Assembly (NCBI GenBank): GCA_036771835.1
Contig: DAIPGN010000009.1
Span: forward strand, 35,632-99,631
Source: UBA4877 sp002399285
Lineage (GTDB): Bacteria > Bacillota > Thermoanaerobacteria > Thermoanaerobacterales > UBA4877
Length of the DNA: 64,000 nt
Reading direction: 5' to 3'
Part shown: in pieces, positions 44,406 through 52,894 of the stretch
Layout of the letters: every line of letters starts with the position of its first letter
How positions within the stretch are numbered: position 1 is the stretch's first letter
Program-made: the position numbers and the translations under genes
The notes under the pieces: model-generated
What the model was told of the DNA's origin: nothing
Seen by the model: the letters and a program-made list of their open reading frames with translations, nothing else
Databases searched by the model: none

Positions 44406-45164
44406 ATGGAGGACATCCAAGATGAAAGGCTTGTGATAAAGAGCTTCGACATCCGCGGCGTGGAATTCGGAGATGTGAGCCGCATATCGGATCACAAACT
44501 GATCATCGACCGGAATATTTCGGGCAGGATAGGCGCGCGGGAAAAACCGGTAAAAAAGGTGGATGTGAGTATCGTATATCCCCACAAACATGACGTGTAT
44601 GTAAACGGCATACTGGACATAATACCGGTCTCGGCCAAGGCCCTGGGCAGGCTGGGAGAGGGCATCACCCATACGCTTACGGGCGTATACGTGATGCTGA
44701 CCGGGACCGACGAGGAGGGCGGACAGTTTCCCGAGTGCGGCTCGTCCGCCGGGATGCTCAAGGACCATATCATGCTCGGCTGCCCGGGCACCCCGTCGCA
44801 GGATGATTTTATAGTGCTGGTGGACGTGACGGTGCAGGCGGGGCTTCCATTCGGAAGGGAACTGCCGATGGCCGCCCATCGTACGGCGGACCGTTTGATA
44901 GACGAATTCAGGCAGATACTCAAGCGCATGGACGGGACCGCAGCCGACGAGCAGCACGAATACTACAATATAAGGCGGCCGGGCCGCAAGAGAGTGGCGC
45001 TGGTAAAGATCATCGCCGGCCAGGGCGCGATGTACGACAATATCGTTCTGCCGGACGAGCCCTGTGGTTTTTCCGGCGGGAGATCCATAATAGATATGGG
45101 CAACGTACCGGTGCTGCTCACGTCCAATGAATACCGGGACGGCGCGATAAGGGCTATGACATAA
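44406..45164 (+). CDS. prdD: PrdD, homologue of the N-terminal (pre-cleavage) part of PrdA
   Basis: About 252 aa from ATG 44406 (MEDIQDERLVIKSFDI). It aligns by eye with PrdA residues about 165-417 (RLGEGITHTLTGVYVMLTGTDEEG with EIGEGITRVIDGAVIVVTGVDERG; RRPGRKRVALVKIIAGQGAMYDN with RRPGRKKIVIVKEIMGQGAMHDN). It ends DGAIRAMT, matching DGCIHALT, exactly one residue before the PrdA cleavage cysteine. It thus resembles the processed large subunit without the precursor. Function unproven. Confidence 0.85.
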   Translation: MEDIQDERLVIKSFDIRGVEFGDVSRISDHKLIIDRNISGRIGAREKPVKKVDVSIVYPHKHDVYVNGILDIIPVSAKALGRLGEGITHTLTGVYVMLTGTDEEGGQFPECGSSAGMLKDHIMLGCPGTPSQDDFIVLVDVTVQAGLPFGRELPMAAHRTADRLIDEFRQILKRMDGTAADEQHEYYNIRRPGRKRVALVKIIAGQGAMYDNIVLPDEPCGFSGGRSIIDMGNVPVLLTSNEYRDGAIRAMT

Positions 45165-45184
45165 CATTAAAGAGGGTGATACGA

Positions 45185-46189
45185 ATGGAATCGGTCAGGA
45201 ACATCTTTACGGTGGACTCACATACCGCAGGGGAACCCACGCGGGTCGTGGTCGGCGGCTTTCCCATGCTGCGCGGCGGCAGCATGGCTGAAAAGAAGCA
45301 AGAACTCAAGGAAAACTACGACTATCTGAGGAATTTTTTGATGAAAGAGCCGCGCGGCCATGAGAACATGTTCGGCTCCGTGATAACGCAGCCCTGCCAT
45401 GACGAGGCGGCGATCGGCGTGATATTCATGGACAACGGAGGATACCTCAACATGTGCGGGCACGGCACCATAGGCACGTCCAAGGTGGCCCTGGAGACGG
45501 GCATGATAGAGAAGGTCAGCCCATATACGGAATTTAAGATAGATACCCCCGCGGGACTGGTCCAGGTCACGGCTGCGGTGGAGGACGGCAGTGTAACGGA
45601 TATAGGTTTCGTCAATCAGCCGGCCTTCGTGTACAGTGAGGGCGTGGACGTGAAGCTGGACGGCTTCGGCGGCATAAAGGCTGATATCGCCTTCGGCGGC
45701 AACTTCTTTGCACTGGTATCTGCGGAGCAGCTGGGCATGGATATAGATATGGCAAATATAGACAGATTCATGGATGCGGGCCTTAAGATACGCGGCTATG
45801 TGAATGAGCACTGCGATATAGTCCATCCTTTAAAGCCGCACATAAAGACCGTGGACCTGGTCGAATTTTATCAGCCGCTCAGGACTGGCGAGAAGGGCTA
45901 TAGGAATCTGGTCATCTTTGGCAATAAGCAGTTTGACAGGTCGCCCTGTGGTACGGGCACGTCGGCCAAACTTTCGCTGATGTACAGCCGCGGCGAGATA
46001 AGTCTGGGCGAGGAGATAATTTCCGAAAGCATACTGGGCAGCCGGTTTAAGGGCCGGGCCGTCGAGGAGACCTCGGTAGGCGGCTATAGCGGGATAATAC
46101 CCCGCATTTCCGGCCGGGCCTATATTACTTCATACAACAACTTTGTACTGGAACCCCGGGATATCTTCAAATCGGGAATAGAACTTTGA
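45185..46189 (+). CDS. prdF: Proline racemase
   Basis: The product is 334 aa from ATG 45185, preceded by GAGGGTGAT. The two catalytic cysteines are visible in LNMCGHGTIGTSK and RSPCGTGTSAKL, the latter with the Cys of the racemase rather than a Thr or Ser. It interconverts L- and D-proline, supplying the D-isomer to the reductase. It lies between the prdD and prdE genes. Confidence 0.94.
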   Translation: MESVRNIFTVDSHTAGEPTRVVVGGFPMLRGGSMAEKKQELKENYDYLRNFLMKEPRGHENMFGSVITQPCHDEAAIGVIFMDNGGYLNMCGHGTIGTSKVALETGMIEKVSPYTEFKIDTPAGLVQVTAAVEDGSVTDIGFVNQPAFVYSEGVDVKLDGFGGIKADIAFGGNFFALVSAEQLGMDIDMANIDRFMDAGLKIRGYVNEHCDIVHPLKPHIKTVDLVEFYQPLRTGEKGYRNLVIFGNKQFDRSPCGTGTSAKLSLMYSRGEISLGEEIISESILGSRFKGRAVEETSVGGYSGIIPRISGRAYITSYNNFVLEPRDIFKSGIEL

Positions 46190-46210
46190 CACGCAGACGG
46201 GAGGACGCAT

Positions 46211-46687
46211 ATGGGGATAGGACCTTCGACCAAAGAAACCACGCTGCATCATTTTCGTGATCCGCTGGTGGAAACAATATACCGCGACCCGGATATCGAC
46301 TTTATCGGTATCGTCGTATCGGGGGCTTCTCAAGTAAACGATGAGAAAAGGTTTTCAGCAGAGCGCATCGGCGCATGGGCGGCCGCGGCGTCGGCAGACG
46401 GCGCCATAGTGTCCATGGACGGCTGGGGCAATCAGGATATAGACATGGCCGAAACGCTGAGGGCGCTTGAAGAGAGAGGCATACCGGCGGTCGGGCTCAA
46501 ATTTATAGGGAAACAAGCTGCGCCTGTGGTCAATAACAGGCATATGGATACGCTGGTCGACTTCAATAAGTCGAAAGACGGCATAGAAACGGAGGTGTTG
46601 GGCGAGAATACTATACGGAGGATCGATGCCGAGAAGGCAGCGGCGCTTTTAAAGCTCAAGATGAAAAAATTTGAGTCAGGAAGGTGA
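46211..46687 (+). CDS. prdE: PrdE, homologue of the C-terminal (post-cleavage) part of PrdA
   Basis: The 158-aa protein starts at an ATG behind GGGAGGACG. Its N-terminus MGIGPSTKETTLHHFRDPLV lines up with PrdA from the cleavage cysteine onward (CIGPASKETSRHYWREPLV); the match continues through GIVVSGASQVNDEKRF and DTLVDFNKSKDGIE. The residue equivalent to the pyruvoyl-forming Cys is replaced by the start Met/Gly, so no pyruvoyl group can form. Together with PrdD it looks like a split, catalytically altered PrdA copy. Confidence 0.87.
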   Translation: MGIGPSTKETTLHHFRDPLVETIYRDPDIDFIGIVVSGASQVNDEKRFSAERIGAWAAAASADGAIVSMDGWGNQDIDMAETLRALEERGIPAVGLKFIGKQAAPVVNNRHMDTLVDFNKSKDGIETEVLGENTIRRIDAEKAAALLKLKMKKFESGR

Positions 46688-46785
46688 GGCGCTGCCGGTT
46701 TGAGAGGGGATGTTATATCGAGTATGGGGTGCAGATGTCATCATTATCCGTATTCTAAAATGTAATATAAAAAAGGAGGAATAAG

Positions 46786-48207
46786 ATGAGCAATAAAAAG
46801 ATCGGGCTTTGGGACCTGGTATTCATGAACGTCTCCGCTCTGTATGGGATACGCTGGATAGCAAAGTCCACGGCTTCAAGTTTTGGATTGGGATTGGGAG
46901 CGATCCCCACATGGATACTGTTTGCGTTCATATTCTTTGTTCCCAGCGCGCTGATATGCGCGGAACTTGCGTCAAAATATCCCAAGGACGGGGGACTCTA
47001 TGAATGGGTGAAGGAAGCTTATGGAGAGAAATGGGGATTTATCGTCTCCTGGCTCAACTGGACCGCTAAAATATTCTGGTATTCCTCGTTCCTGACATTT
47101 ATGTCTGTAAACATATCCTATGCGGTAGGAAAGCCGGAATTGGCGGAAGATAAGATGTTCGTCCTGATCGTCTCCCTGGTGGTGTTCTGGGTATTGTCAC
47201 TGATCAGCCTCAAGGGCATGGGATCAGCCAAGATATTTACCAATCTGGGCGCGCTGGGTTCTACGGTACCCACGCTGCTGCTCATAGTACTGGCCTTTGT
47301 CGCCGTGTTCGTCTTCAAGGTCAGACCGGCTTCGGTATACACGGTCTCGACAATGACTCCTAAGATCAACGTGAATTCGCTGTCCGCAATATCCTCCATA
47401 ATGTTTGCTTTGGCCGGGGCCGAAGTCAGCGCTAACTTCGTCACGGAGATGGATAACCCCAGAAGGGATTTTCCCAAGGCTATCATGATAGCGGCGGCGA
47501 TCGTCGGCGGACTGTATGTCCTGGGTTCCATTGCAATAACCATGATACTCCCTACCGATCAGATCACAGCTTCACAGGGCGTTTTAGCCGCTATTTCTGC
47601 GGTGGCGCAAAACCTCGGAATAGGGAAATGGCTTGTAAGTCTTGTGGCATTGGGTGTTACTATATCCATATTCGGAGCGGTGATACTGTATATAGCGTCG
47701 CCTCTTAAGATGCTGTTCGGAAGCGTGCCCGAGGGCATATTCCCGCAGTCGATGACAAAGGTAAACGATATCAATATACCTTACAATTCCGTTATAATAC
47801 AGGCCATACTCGTCAGCGCACTGTTGATCTTCTCAAATCTGCTGCCTTCGGTGGACGCCATCTATAACCTGCTGGTCACGATGACCGCTCTGACGTCGCT
47901 GTTTCCGTATGTGCTGCTGTTTGCCTCCTATATCACGCTCAGGAAGACACGCGGAAGCAATCCCGAGTTTTATGAGATGTCGGGCAATTCCTCCACGGCA
48001 GTACACATCGCGCAGATGGTGCTGGTCGTCACGGTAGTGGGCATAATCCTGTCGGCTACGCCGGTCATGCCGTCGCTTAAGGAAAATATAATATATGAAG
48101 TGGAAATGCTGGGCGGTGCGGTGATAGTCATAGGTTTGGGATTCCTGCTGTGGAACAGGTACGCGAGAAGAACGGGTAATATGGGCAATGTTGATATAAA
48201 ACATTGA
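46786..48207 (+). CDS. APC-superfamily amino acid permease
   Basis: The 473-aa protein has about 12 membrane segments. APC features are present: GLWDLVFMNVSALYGIRWIA at the start, ELASKYPKDGGLYEWVKEAYG after TM2, and AGAEVSANFVTEMDNPRRDFPKA after TM6. The position directly after prdE suggests import of proline or exchange with the fermentation product 5-aminovalerate. Substrate not determined by sequence. RBS AAAGGAGG. Confidence 0.88.
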   Translation: MSNKKIGLWDLVFMNVSALYGIRWIAKSTASSFGLGLGAIPTWILFAFIFFVPSALICAELASKYPKDGGLYEWVKEAYGEKWGFIVSWLNWTAKIFWYSSFLTFMSVNISYAVGKPELAEDKMFVLIVSLVVFWVLSLISLKGMGSAKIFTNLGALGSTVPTLLLIVLAFVAVFVFKVRPASVYTVSTMTPKINVNSLSAISSIMFALAGAEVSANFVTEMDNPRRDFPKAIMIAAAIVGGLYVLGSIAITMILPTDQITASQGVLAAISAVAQNLGIGKWLVSLVALGVTISIFGAVILYIASPLKMLFGSVPEGIFPQSMTKVNDINIPYNSVIIQAILVSALLIFSNLLPSVDAIYNLLVTMTALTSLFPYVLLFASYITLRKTRGSNPEFYEMSGNSSTAVHIAQMVLVVTVVGIILSATPVMPSLKENIIYEVEMLGGAVIVIGLGFLLWNRYARRTGNMGNVDIKH

Positions 48208-48240
48208 TATAGATATAATAAAATTAAGGAGGTTGATATT

Positions 48241-49317
48241 ATGAATAAGGAAAGGCTGAACAGGGTTTTGCAGGAAATGAACCATGTGGGAGTGCCGCAG
48301 ATGATCGTGTCGGACCCTATGAACATATTTTACCTTACAGGCAAATGGATCTTCCCGGGAGAAAGACTGCTCGTACTGTATCTTAAATCCGACGGAAGCG
48401 CCAAGCTGTTTGTAAACGAGCTCTTCCCGATACGCGAGGATCTGGGCACGGAAAACATAACCCTCAATGATAATCAGGACGCCGTGGAAGTGCTTGCCAA
48501 ATATGTGGACAAGAACAGCGTCATGGGCATAGACAAGAACTGGCCCGCAAGATTTCTTATCAGACTGATGGAGCTTACCGGTTCAAGTAAATTTGTGGAT
48601 ATTGCTAAAATCATGGACAAGGTAAGGCAGAAAAAGGACAAGACCGAGATAGACTTGATGCGCGAGGCTTCCAGGGTAAACGATATAGCGGTCGGTAAAA
48701 TGATCGGACTTGTGCCGAAGAGATATACGGAAAGGAAAATGGGACAGCTGCTCTTGGAGATATACCGCGAGATGGGAGCCGAGGACTTTTCCTTTGAGCC
48801 CATAGTAGCATATGGACCGAACGGCGCAGATCCGCATCACACTACCGACGCCACCGAGATCAAGGAAGGGGACAGCGTGGTCATAGACATCGGCTGCAAG
48901 AAGGATTCCTATTGCTCCGATATGACCAGGACGGTATTCTATAAGTGTGCATCCGATGAGCAGAAGAAGGTATACAACATCGTGCGCGATGCCAACTTAA
49001 AGGGTATAGACAAGGTAAAACCCGGCGTGCACTTCTGCGATATCGACGCCGCCGCAAGAGACTATATAGAGGCGGCAGGCTATGGCAAGTATTTCACTCA
49101 CAGATTGGGACACTCCATAGGACTGGAAGACCATGAGGTAGGCGACGTATCGTCGGTAAACACCAGCCCAGTGGAAGAGGGCATGATATTCTCCATAGAG
49201 CCGGGCGTCTATCTGCCGGGCAATTTCGGAGTGAGGGTGGAGGACCTTGTGGTAGTGACTAAGGACGGCTGCGAGGTGCTGAATAAGTACAGCAAGGATC
49301 TCTGCATAGTAGAATAG
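48241..49317 (+). CDS. pepQ: Xaa-Pro dipeptidase/aminopeptidase (M24B)
   Basis: The 358-aa protein comprises an N-terminal creatinase-like domain (1-125) and a C-terminal pita-bread fold with metal ligands in VVIDIGCKKDSYCSDMTRTVF (two Asp), RLGHSIGLEDHE (His), FSIEPGVYLPG (Glu) and GVRVEDLVV (Glu). It cleaves the bond before proline, releasing proline from peptides, and so supplies the prd pathway. Strong AAGGAGGTTGAT site. A terminator closes the cluster. Confidence 0.92.
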   Translation: MNKERLNRVLQEMNHVGVPQMIVSDPMNIFYLTGKWIFPGERLLVLYLKSDGSAKLFVNELFPIREDLGTENITLNDNQDAVEVLAKYVDKNSVMGIDKNWPARFLIRLMELTGSSKFVDIAKIMDKVRQKKDKTEIDLMREASRVNDIAVGKMIGLVPKRYTERKMGQLLLEIYREMGAEDFSFEPIVAYGPNGADPHHTTDATEIKEGDSVVIDIGCKKDSYCSDMTRTVFYKCASDEQKKVYNIVRDANLKGIDKVKPGVHFCDIDAAARDYIEAAGYGKYFTHRLGHSIGLEDHEVGDVSSVNTSPVEEGMIFSIEPGVYLPGNFGVRVEDLVVVTKDGCEVLNKYSKDLCIVE

Positions 49318-49345
49318 AGTTTATCTATAATATAATTGATTTTTA

Positions 49346-49380
49346 TATGCAAGTGGTTATTCCGCTTGCATATTTTTTTG
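49346..49380 (+). terminator. Terminator of the prd cluster
   Basis: A 12-bp stem with one G-U pair (49346-49357 with 49363-49374) and a T7 run. The following AT-rich gap to 49628 holds no recognisable element. Confidence 0.88.
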
Positions 49381-49628
49381 TATCTGCATATAAGAAGCCT
49401 TAATTGAATGCCGAATATATTATGTAGGAGTTTCTAAAGTTTTAACTAAAAATTTTGTAAAAGCGTTCTCTCCATATTTTACTATATTTTATATTACTTC
49501 ATTATGAAAGCCCTGGAAGTTGGATTACCTAAAGTACCAGTTCATAGGTTTAGCATAAGTGTAATGCATCACTTTGAAGGGGTATCTGCTTAAACAAATG
49601 ATGATATGTTTAAAGAGGTGAAGTTACT

Positions 49629-52541
49629 GTGGAGTTGATAGGAAAAAAGGTCATACATGGGAAATATGGCGATGGCTTGATAACTAATCAATCCGATGCG
49701 TATGTTTATGTGAAGTTCAGTACGCAAGAAGAAATTAAGACATTCCCTTATCCATCAAGTCTTGGCACTTTTCTGACCTTATGCGATACCGACATGGCTG
49801 AACGCATTGAACAAGTGAAGAAGGAAGGAGAAATGCGGGAGGCTGAGAAAAAAGCAAAGCTGAAAAAAGAAAGTAATGAAAGATATATCAATGAAAAATT
49901 GCAGGTTGTCACGACTGCAGGAAATTATATGTCCGTGAGCCCGTTTCATTCCGTAAATGAATTCTGCAATAAATCAAAAGATGCTATTTCCGCCGAGATC
50001 GATTATCTTCGAGCTAATGGGGGAAAACGATATCACATATATGATGGCGAGCGTATCGAAACAAATGACAGGCGTTATATCTATTCGTTCGAGACCGATT
50101 CGGAGCTGCATTTGCCGGATGAAACGATGATCATTCTTTGGCTGCAAGAGGTAAACTACCCGGGGAACGTGATAGCATGCGAGGATTACAATATCATGTT
50201 CAGTACGAACGAAGATTTTGGCGAGCATGTATCAGAGATGAAGTTATCAGCGGAACCATGGCAGTTGTTGGAGGCGTTGATCGAGAGATTGGATGAGATG
50301 AATGAATTACCGTCACCTGCCGTAAAAATGTTAGTTTGTGACGGTATTAAGGCGATTGACTGTGACGGTGATATCATAAAAGGACAGGATGCCGCCCTTA
50401 GTATGGCGACTACACGACCGATCACTTTCGTATGGGGCCCTCCGGGAACGGGTAAGACACAGACTTTGGCGGCTATCGCACGTGAGCATATCAGGCGCGG
50501 TAACAGGGTGCTTATGCTGTCATATAGCAATGTATCGGTTGACGGTGCCATTTCCCGTGTTTATAAGATGGCTCCGGGAAGTGCTCCTGGAGTGCTTGTA
50601 AGATATGGTTATCCCCGGGATAAGGATTTGTTGAACCATGAATATTTGACGTCATATAACCTCGCAATACAGAGATATCCCGAGCTATTAAGGGAAAGAA
50701 CCGCACTTAACGAAGAGAGGAAGAGGGTTGGCAGGGCGAGCCCCAGAAGAGTAGAGATAGTCAAACGTCTTTCTCAGATAAGAGATGTTTTAAAGGGAGA
50801 AGAAAAAAGTATAGTTCACAATGCGCAGTTTGTTGCGACGACCGTGTCAAAGGTACAAATAGACGAGGCTATTTACTCACAAAAGTTCGATGCCGTTATT
50901 TTCGATGAAGCAAGTATGGCTTTGATCCCACAAATTGTATTTGCGGCAAGTCTGACCAGAAAACACTTTATATGCTTGGGGGACTTCTGCCAGCTGCCGC
51001 CTATTGTTCAAAGCAGTAATACTTCATTTTTGAACGCCGATATTTTTCAATATTGTGGAATAGTATTGGCGGTTGAAAATAAATGGAGACATGATTGGAT
51101 GTGTCTGCTTGATACACAGTATAGAATGCATTCGCAAATTGCGGACTTTGTAGGCCGGAATATGTATCACGGCTTTCTGAAGTCAGCAAGAGGCATGGAT
51201 GAAAAACGTAATGAGATCGTGTTAAGTTTGCCGATGGAGTGCAGGGCTTTGGGGCTTGTTGATTTGACGGGTATGATGTCGGTTTGTACCAAGACGCATG
51301 ACTCTTCACGGATAAATGTTCTGAGCGCATTTATTGCATGCGGTTTGGCGATCGAAGCCGCCGCAAATTCCGATGTAGGCATAATAACTCCGTACAATGC
51401 CCAGTCTCGCCTTATCCGCGCGATGACAAGGGATATAGAGGAACAGATGACAGACCTGCATCCGATAACATGCGCGACTGTCCATCAATTTCAGGGTTCT
51501 GAGAAGGATATCGTTATATATGATGCGGTGGATTGTTATAGGATGACGCACCCCGGTATACTGCTGACTTCATTGAACAACAACTATGCCAATCGTTTGT
51601 TAAATGTTGCCATGACGAGAGCGAAGGGCAAGTTTATAGCGATTGCCAATACTGCGTACTTTGAAAACAAGAGCCTTTCAAAAAGACTGCTGTTTGAAAA
51701 GCTTATATCCCATTTGCAAATGAGCAACGGTTATATGCAGGGGCAAGAAATATACAATCCAAGATTGGTTTACGAAAACCAATGTCTGTATTATTTCGAT
51801 GCCAAAATTGCAGATTTTATATTTTTTGCCGACATTGTAAAAGCAAGAAGTGAAATTAGAATTGATATACCCGGGCAGTTAAATGCAAGTGATGCTTTTA
51901 TTTCTACCTTGTGTAACGGTTTGGAGGAAGCTAAAGCAAATGGAGTAAAGATATTCATAAGAGCGGAAAATAAACAGCAGTTGCCTGCGCAGCTAAGAAG
52001 GCTTTCTATTGAAAATGGATTTGTCGCAAATCCGGTTGTGGTAATAGATAAAAGGGTCGTTTGGTTCGGTGAACCGCCGTCCGGCGACCAGTTCATTTCA
52101 GAAGGAAATAATATAGAGACAAGATTTAGACCGATGATAAGGTTTTTCGGAAAGTATACCGCGAAAATATTATATGGTCTTCTGGAATTAAGCCATACGG
52201 TTGACCAGACTGTTGTAACCGGTGTAGGAGCAATTGATCTAAGCGACAACTTTGCTTCATATATTTCTGCACACAAAACCTGTTCGAAGTGTGGCAAACC
52301 AATGAGATTGATTAAAAGTAAAAATGGAAAGTTTTTTATGGGATGCACAGCTTATCCTGCATGCAGGAACATGGAGTATTTGGAGCCCGATTTTGTGAAC
52401 GAATACTTATTTCAGAAGATAAACGGAGGCGTACGATGCCCGCAGGATGGGGCACCTCTCGAGGCGGAACGTGGTCCCTATGGCATCTATGTCAAATGCT
52501 ATGGAAAGGCGAGACATGTATTCAAACTGGACGAGATATAA
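49629..52541 (+). CDS. UPF1-like SF1 helicase with degenerate PLD domain and C-terminal zinc finger
   Basis: The 970-aa protein starts at GTG 49629 behind AAGAGGTGAAG. N-terminus: a small beta domain (KVIHGKYGDGLI). Helicase core: Walker A GPPGTGKT near 272, DEAS near 425, GDFCQLPP, DTQYRMHSQI, ITPYNAQ, VAMTRAK. Then a region of about 735-865 resembling a PLD domain (VIDKRVVWFGEPPSGD) in which the catalytic H-x-K is replaced by A-x-P. Finally, a topoisomerase-type four-Cys zinc finger (CSKCGKPM, CTAYPACRN). COG1112-type helicase plus PLD is the layout of the one-gene Mokosh anti-phage system, but the lost HKD residues make this uncertain. More AT-rich than its neighbours; stands alone. Confidence 0.8.
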   Translation: MELIGKKVIHGKYGDGLITNQSDAYVYVKFSTQEEIKTFPYPSSLGTFLTLCDTDMAERIEQVKKEGEMREAEKKAKLKKESNERYINEKLQVVTTAGNYMSVSPFHSVNEFCNKSKDAISAEIDYLRANGGKRYHIYDGERIETNDRRYIYSFETDSELHLPDETMIILWLQEVNYPGNVIACEDYNIMFSTNEDFGEHVSEMKLSAEPWQLLEALIERLDEMNELPSPAVKMLVCDGIKAIDCDGDIIKGQDAALSMATTRPITFVWGPPGTGKTQTLAAIAREHIRRGNRVLMLSYSNVSVDGAISRVYKMAPGSAPGVLVRYGYPRDKDLLNHEYLTSYNLAIQRYPELLRERTALNEERKRVGRASPRRVEIVKRLSQIRDVLKGEEKSIVHNAQFVATTVSKVQIDEAIYSQKFDAVIFDEASMALIPQIVFAASLTRKHFICLGDFCQLPPIVQSSNTSFLNADIFQYCGIVLAVENKWRHDWMCLLDTQYRMHSQIADFVGRNMYHGFLKSARGMDEKRNEIVLSLPMECRALGLVDLTGMMSVCTKTHDSSRINVLSAFIACGLAIEAAANSDVGIITPYNAQSRLIRAMTRDIEEQMTDLHPITCATVHQFQGSEKDIVIYDAVDCYRMTHPGILLTSLNNNYANRLLNVAMTRAKGKFIAIANTAYFENKSLSKRLLFEKLISHLQMSNGYMQGQEIYNPRLVYENQCLYYFDAKIADFIFFADIVKARSEIRIDIPGQLNASDAFISTLCNGLEEAKANGVKIFIRAENKQQLPAQLRRLSIENGFVANPVVVIDKRVVWFGEPPSGDQFISEGNNIETRFRPMIRFFGKYTAKILYGLLELSHTVDQTVVTGVGAIDLSDNFASYISAHKTCSKCGKPMRLIKSKNGKFFMGCTAYPACRNMEYLEPDFVNEYLFQKINGGVRCPQDGAPLEAERGPYGIYVKCYGKARHVFKLDEI

Positions 52542-52621
52542 ATGGTGTGATTAATAACCGACATATTTAAGCTATATTGTTGAATACTTTGATATTGTCC
52601 AAATGAAACGAGGAGCAGGAC

Positions 52622-52894
52622 ATGTACGGATATCAGATGATAGAGACGCTGACTCGCAGATCCGACCATACCTTCGATCTGAAGGCCGGGACTCTGTATC
52701 CCATCCTGCACAATCTTGAGAAGGACGGCGCTGTGGAGTCGTACGAAGAGAAGGCGGATAACGAGAGGATGAGAAGATACTATCATCTCACTTCAAAGGG
52801 CACAAAGCTGCTTAAGGAAAAGCAGCGGGAATGGACCGCCTATTCTTCTGCGGTAAACAGGATATTGAACGGGGGGATCAGCTATGCCGTCTGA
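52622..52894 (+). CDS. PadR-family regulator, N-terminally shortened
   Basis: The reading frame from ATG 52622 (MYGYQMIETLTRRS) gives 90 residues that lack the first helix of the usual PadR winged helix. The missing part can be read just upstream in the same frame (ILLNTLILSK, then NEEQD) but is cut by TGA 52604-52606. Either the gene is damaged, or translation starts at the internal ATG, which does have a GAGGAG site six bases away. Recognition region intact (LKAGTLYPILHNLEKDGAVES). Overlaps the following membrane-protein gene by 11 bases; PadR plus FtsW-like membrane protein is a common pair. Confidence 0.75.
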   Translation: MYGYQMIETLTRRSDHTFDLKAGTLYPILHNLEKDGAVESYEEKADNERMRRYYHLTSKGTKLLKEKQREWTAYSSAVNRILNGGISYAV

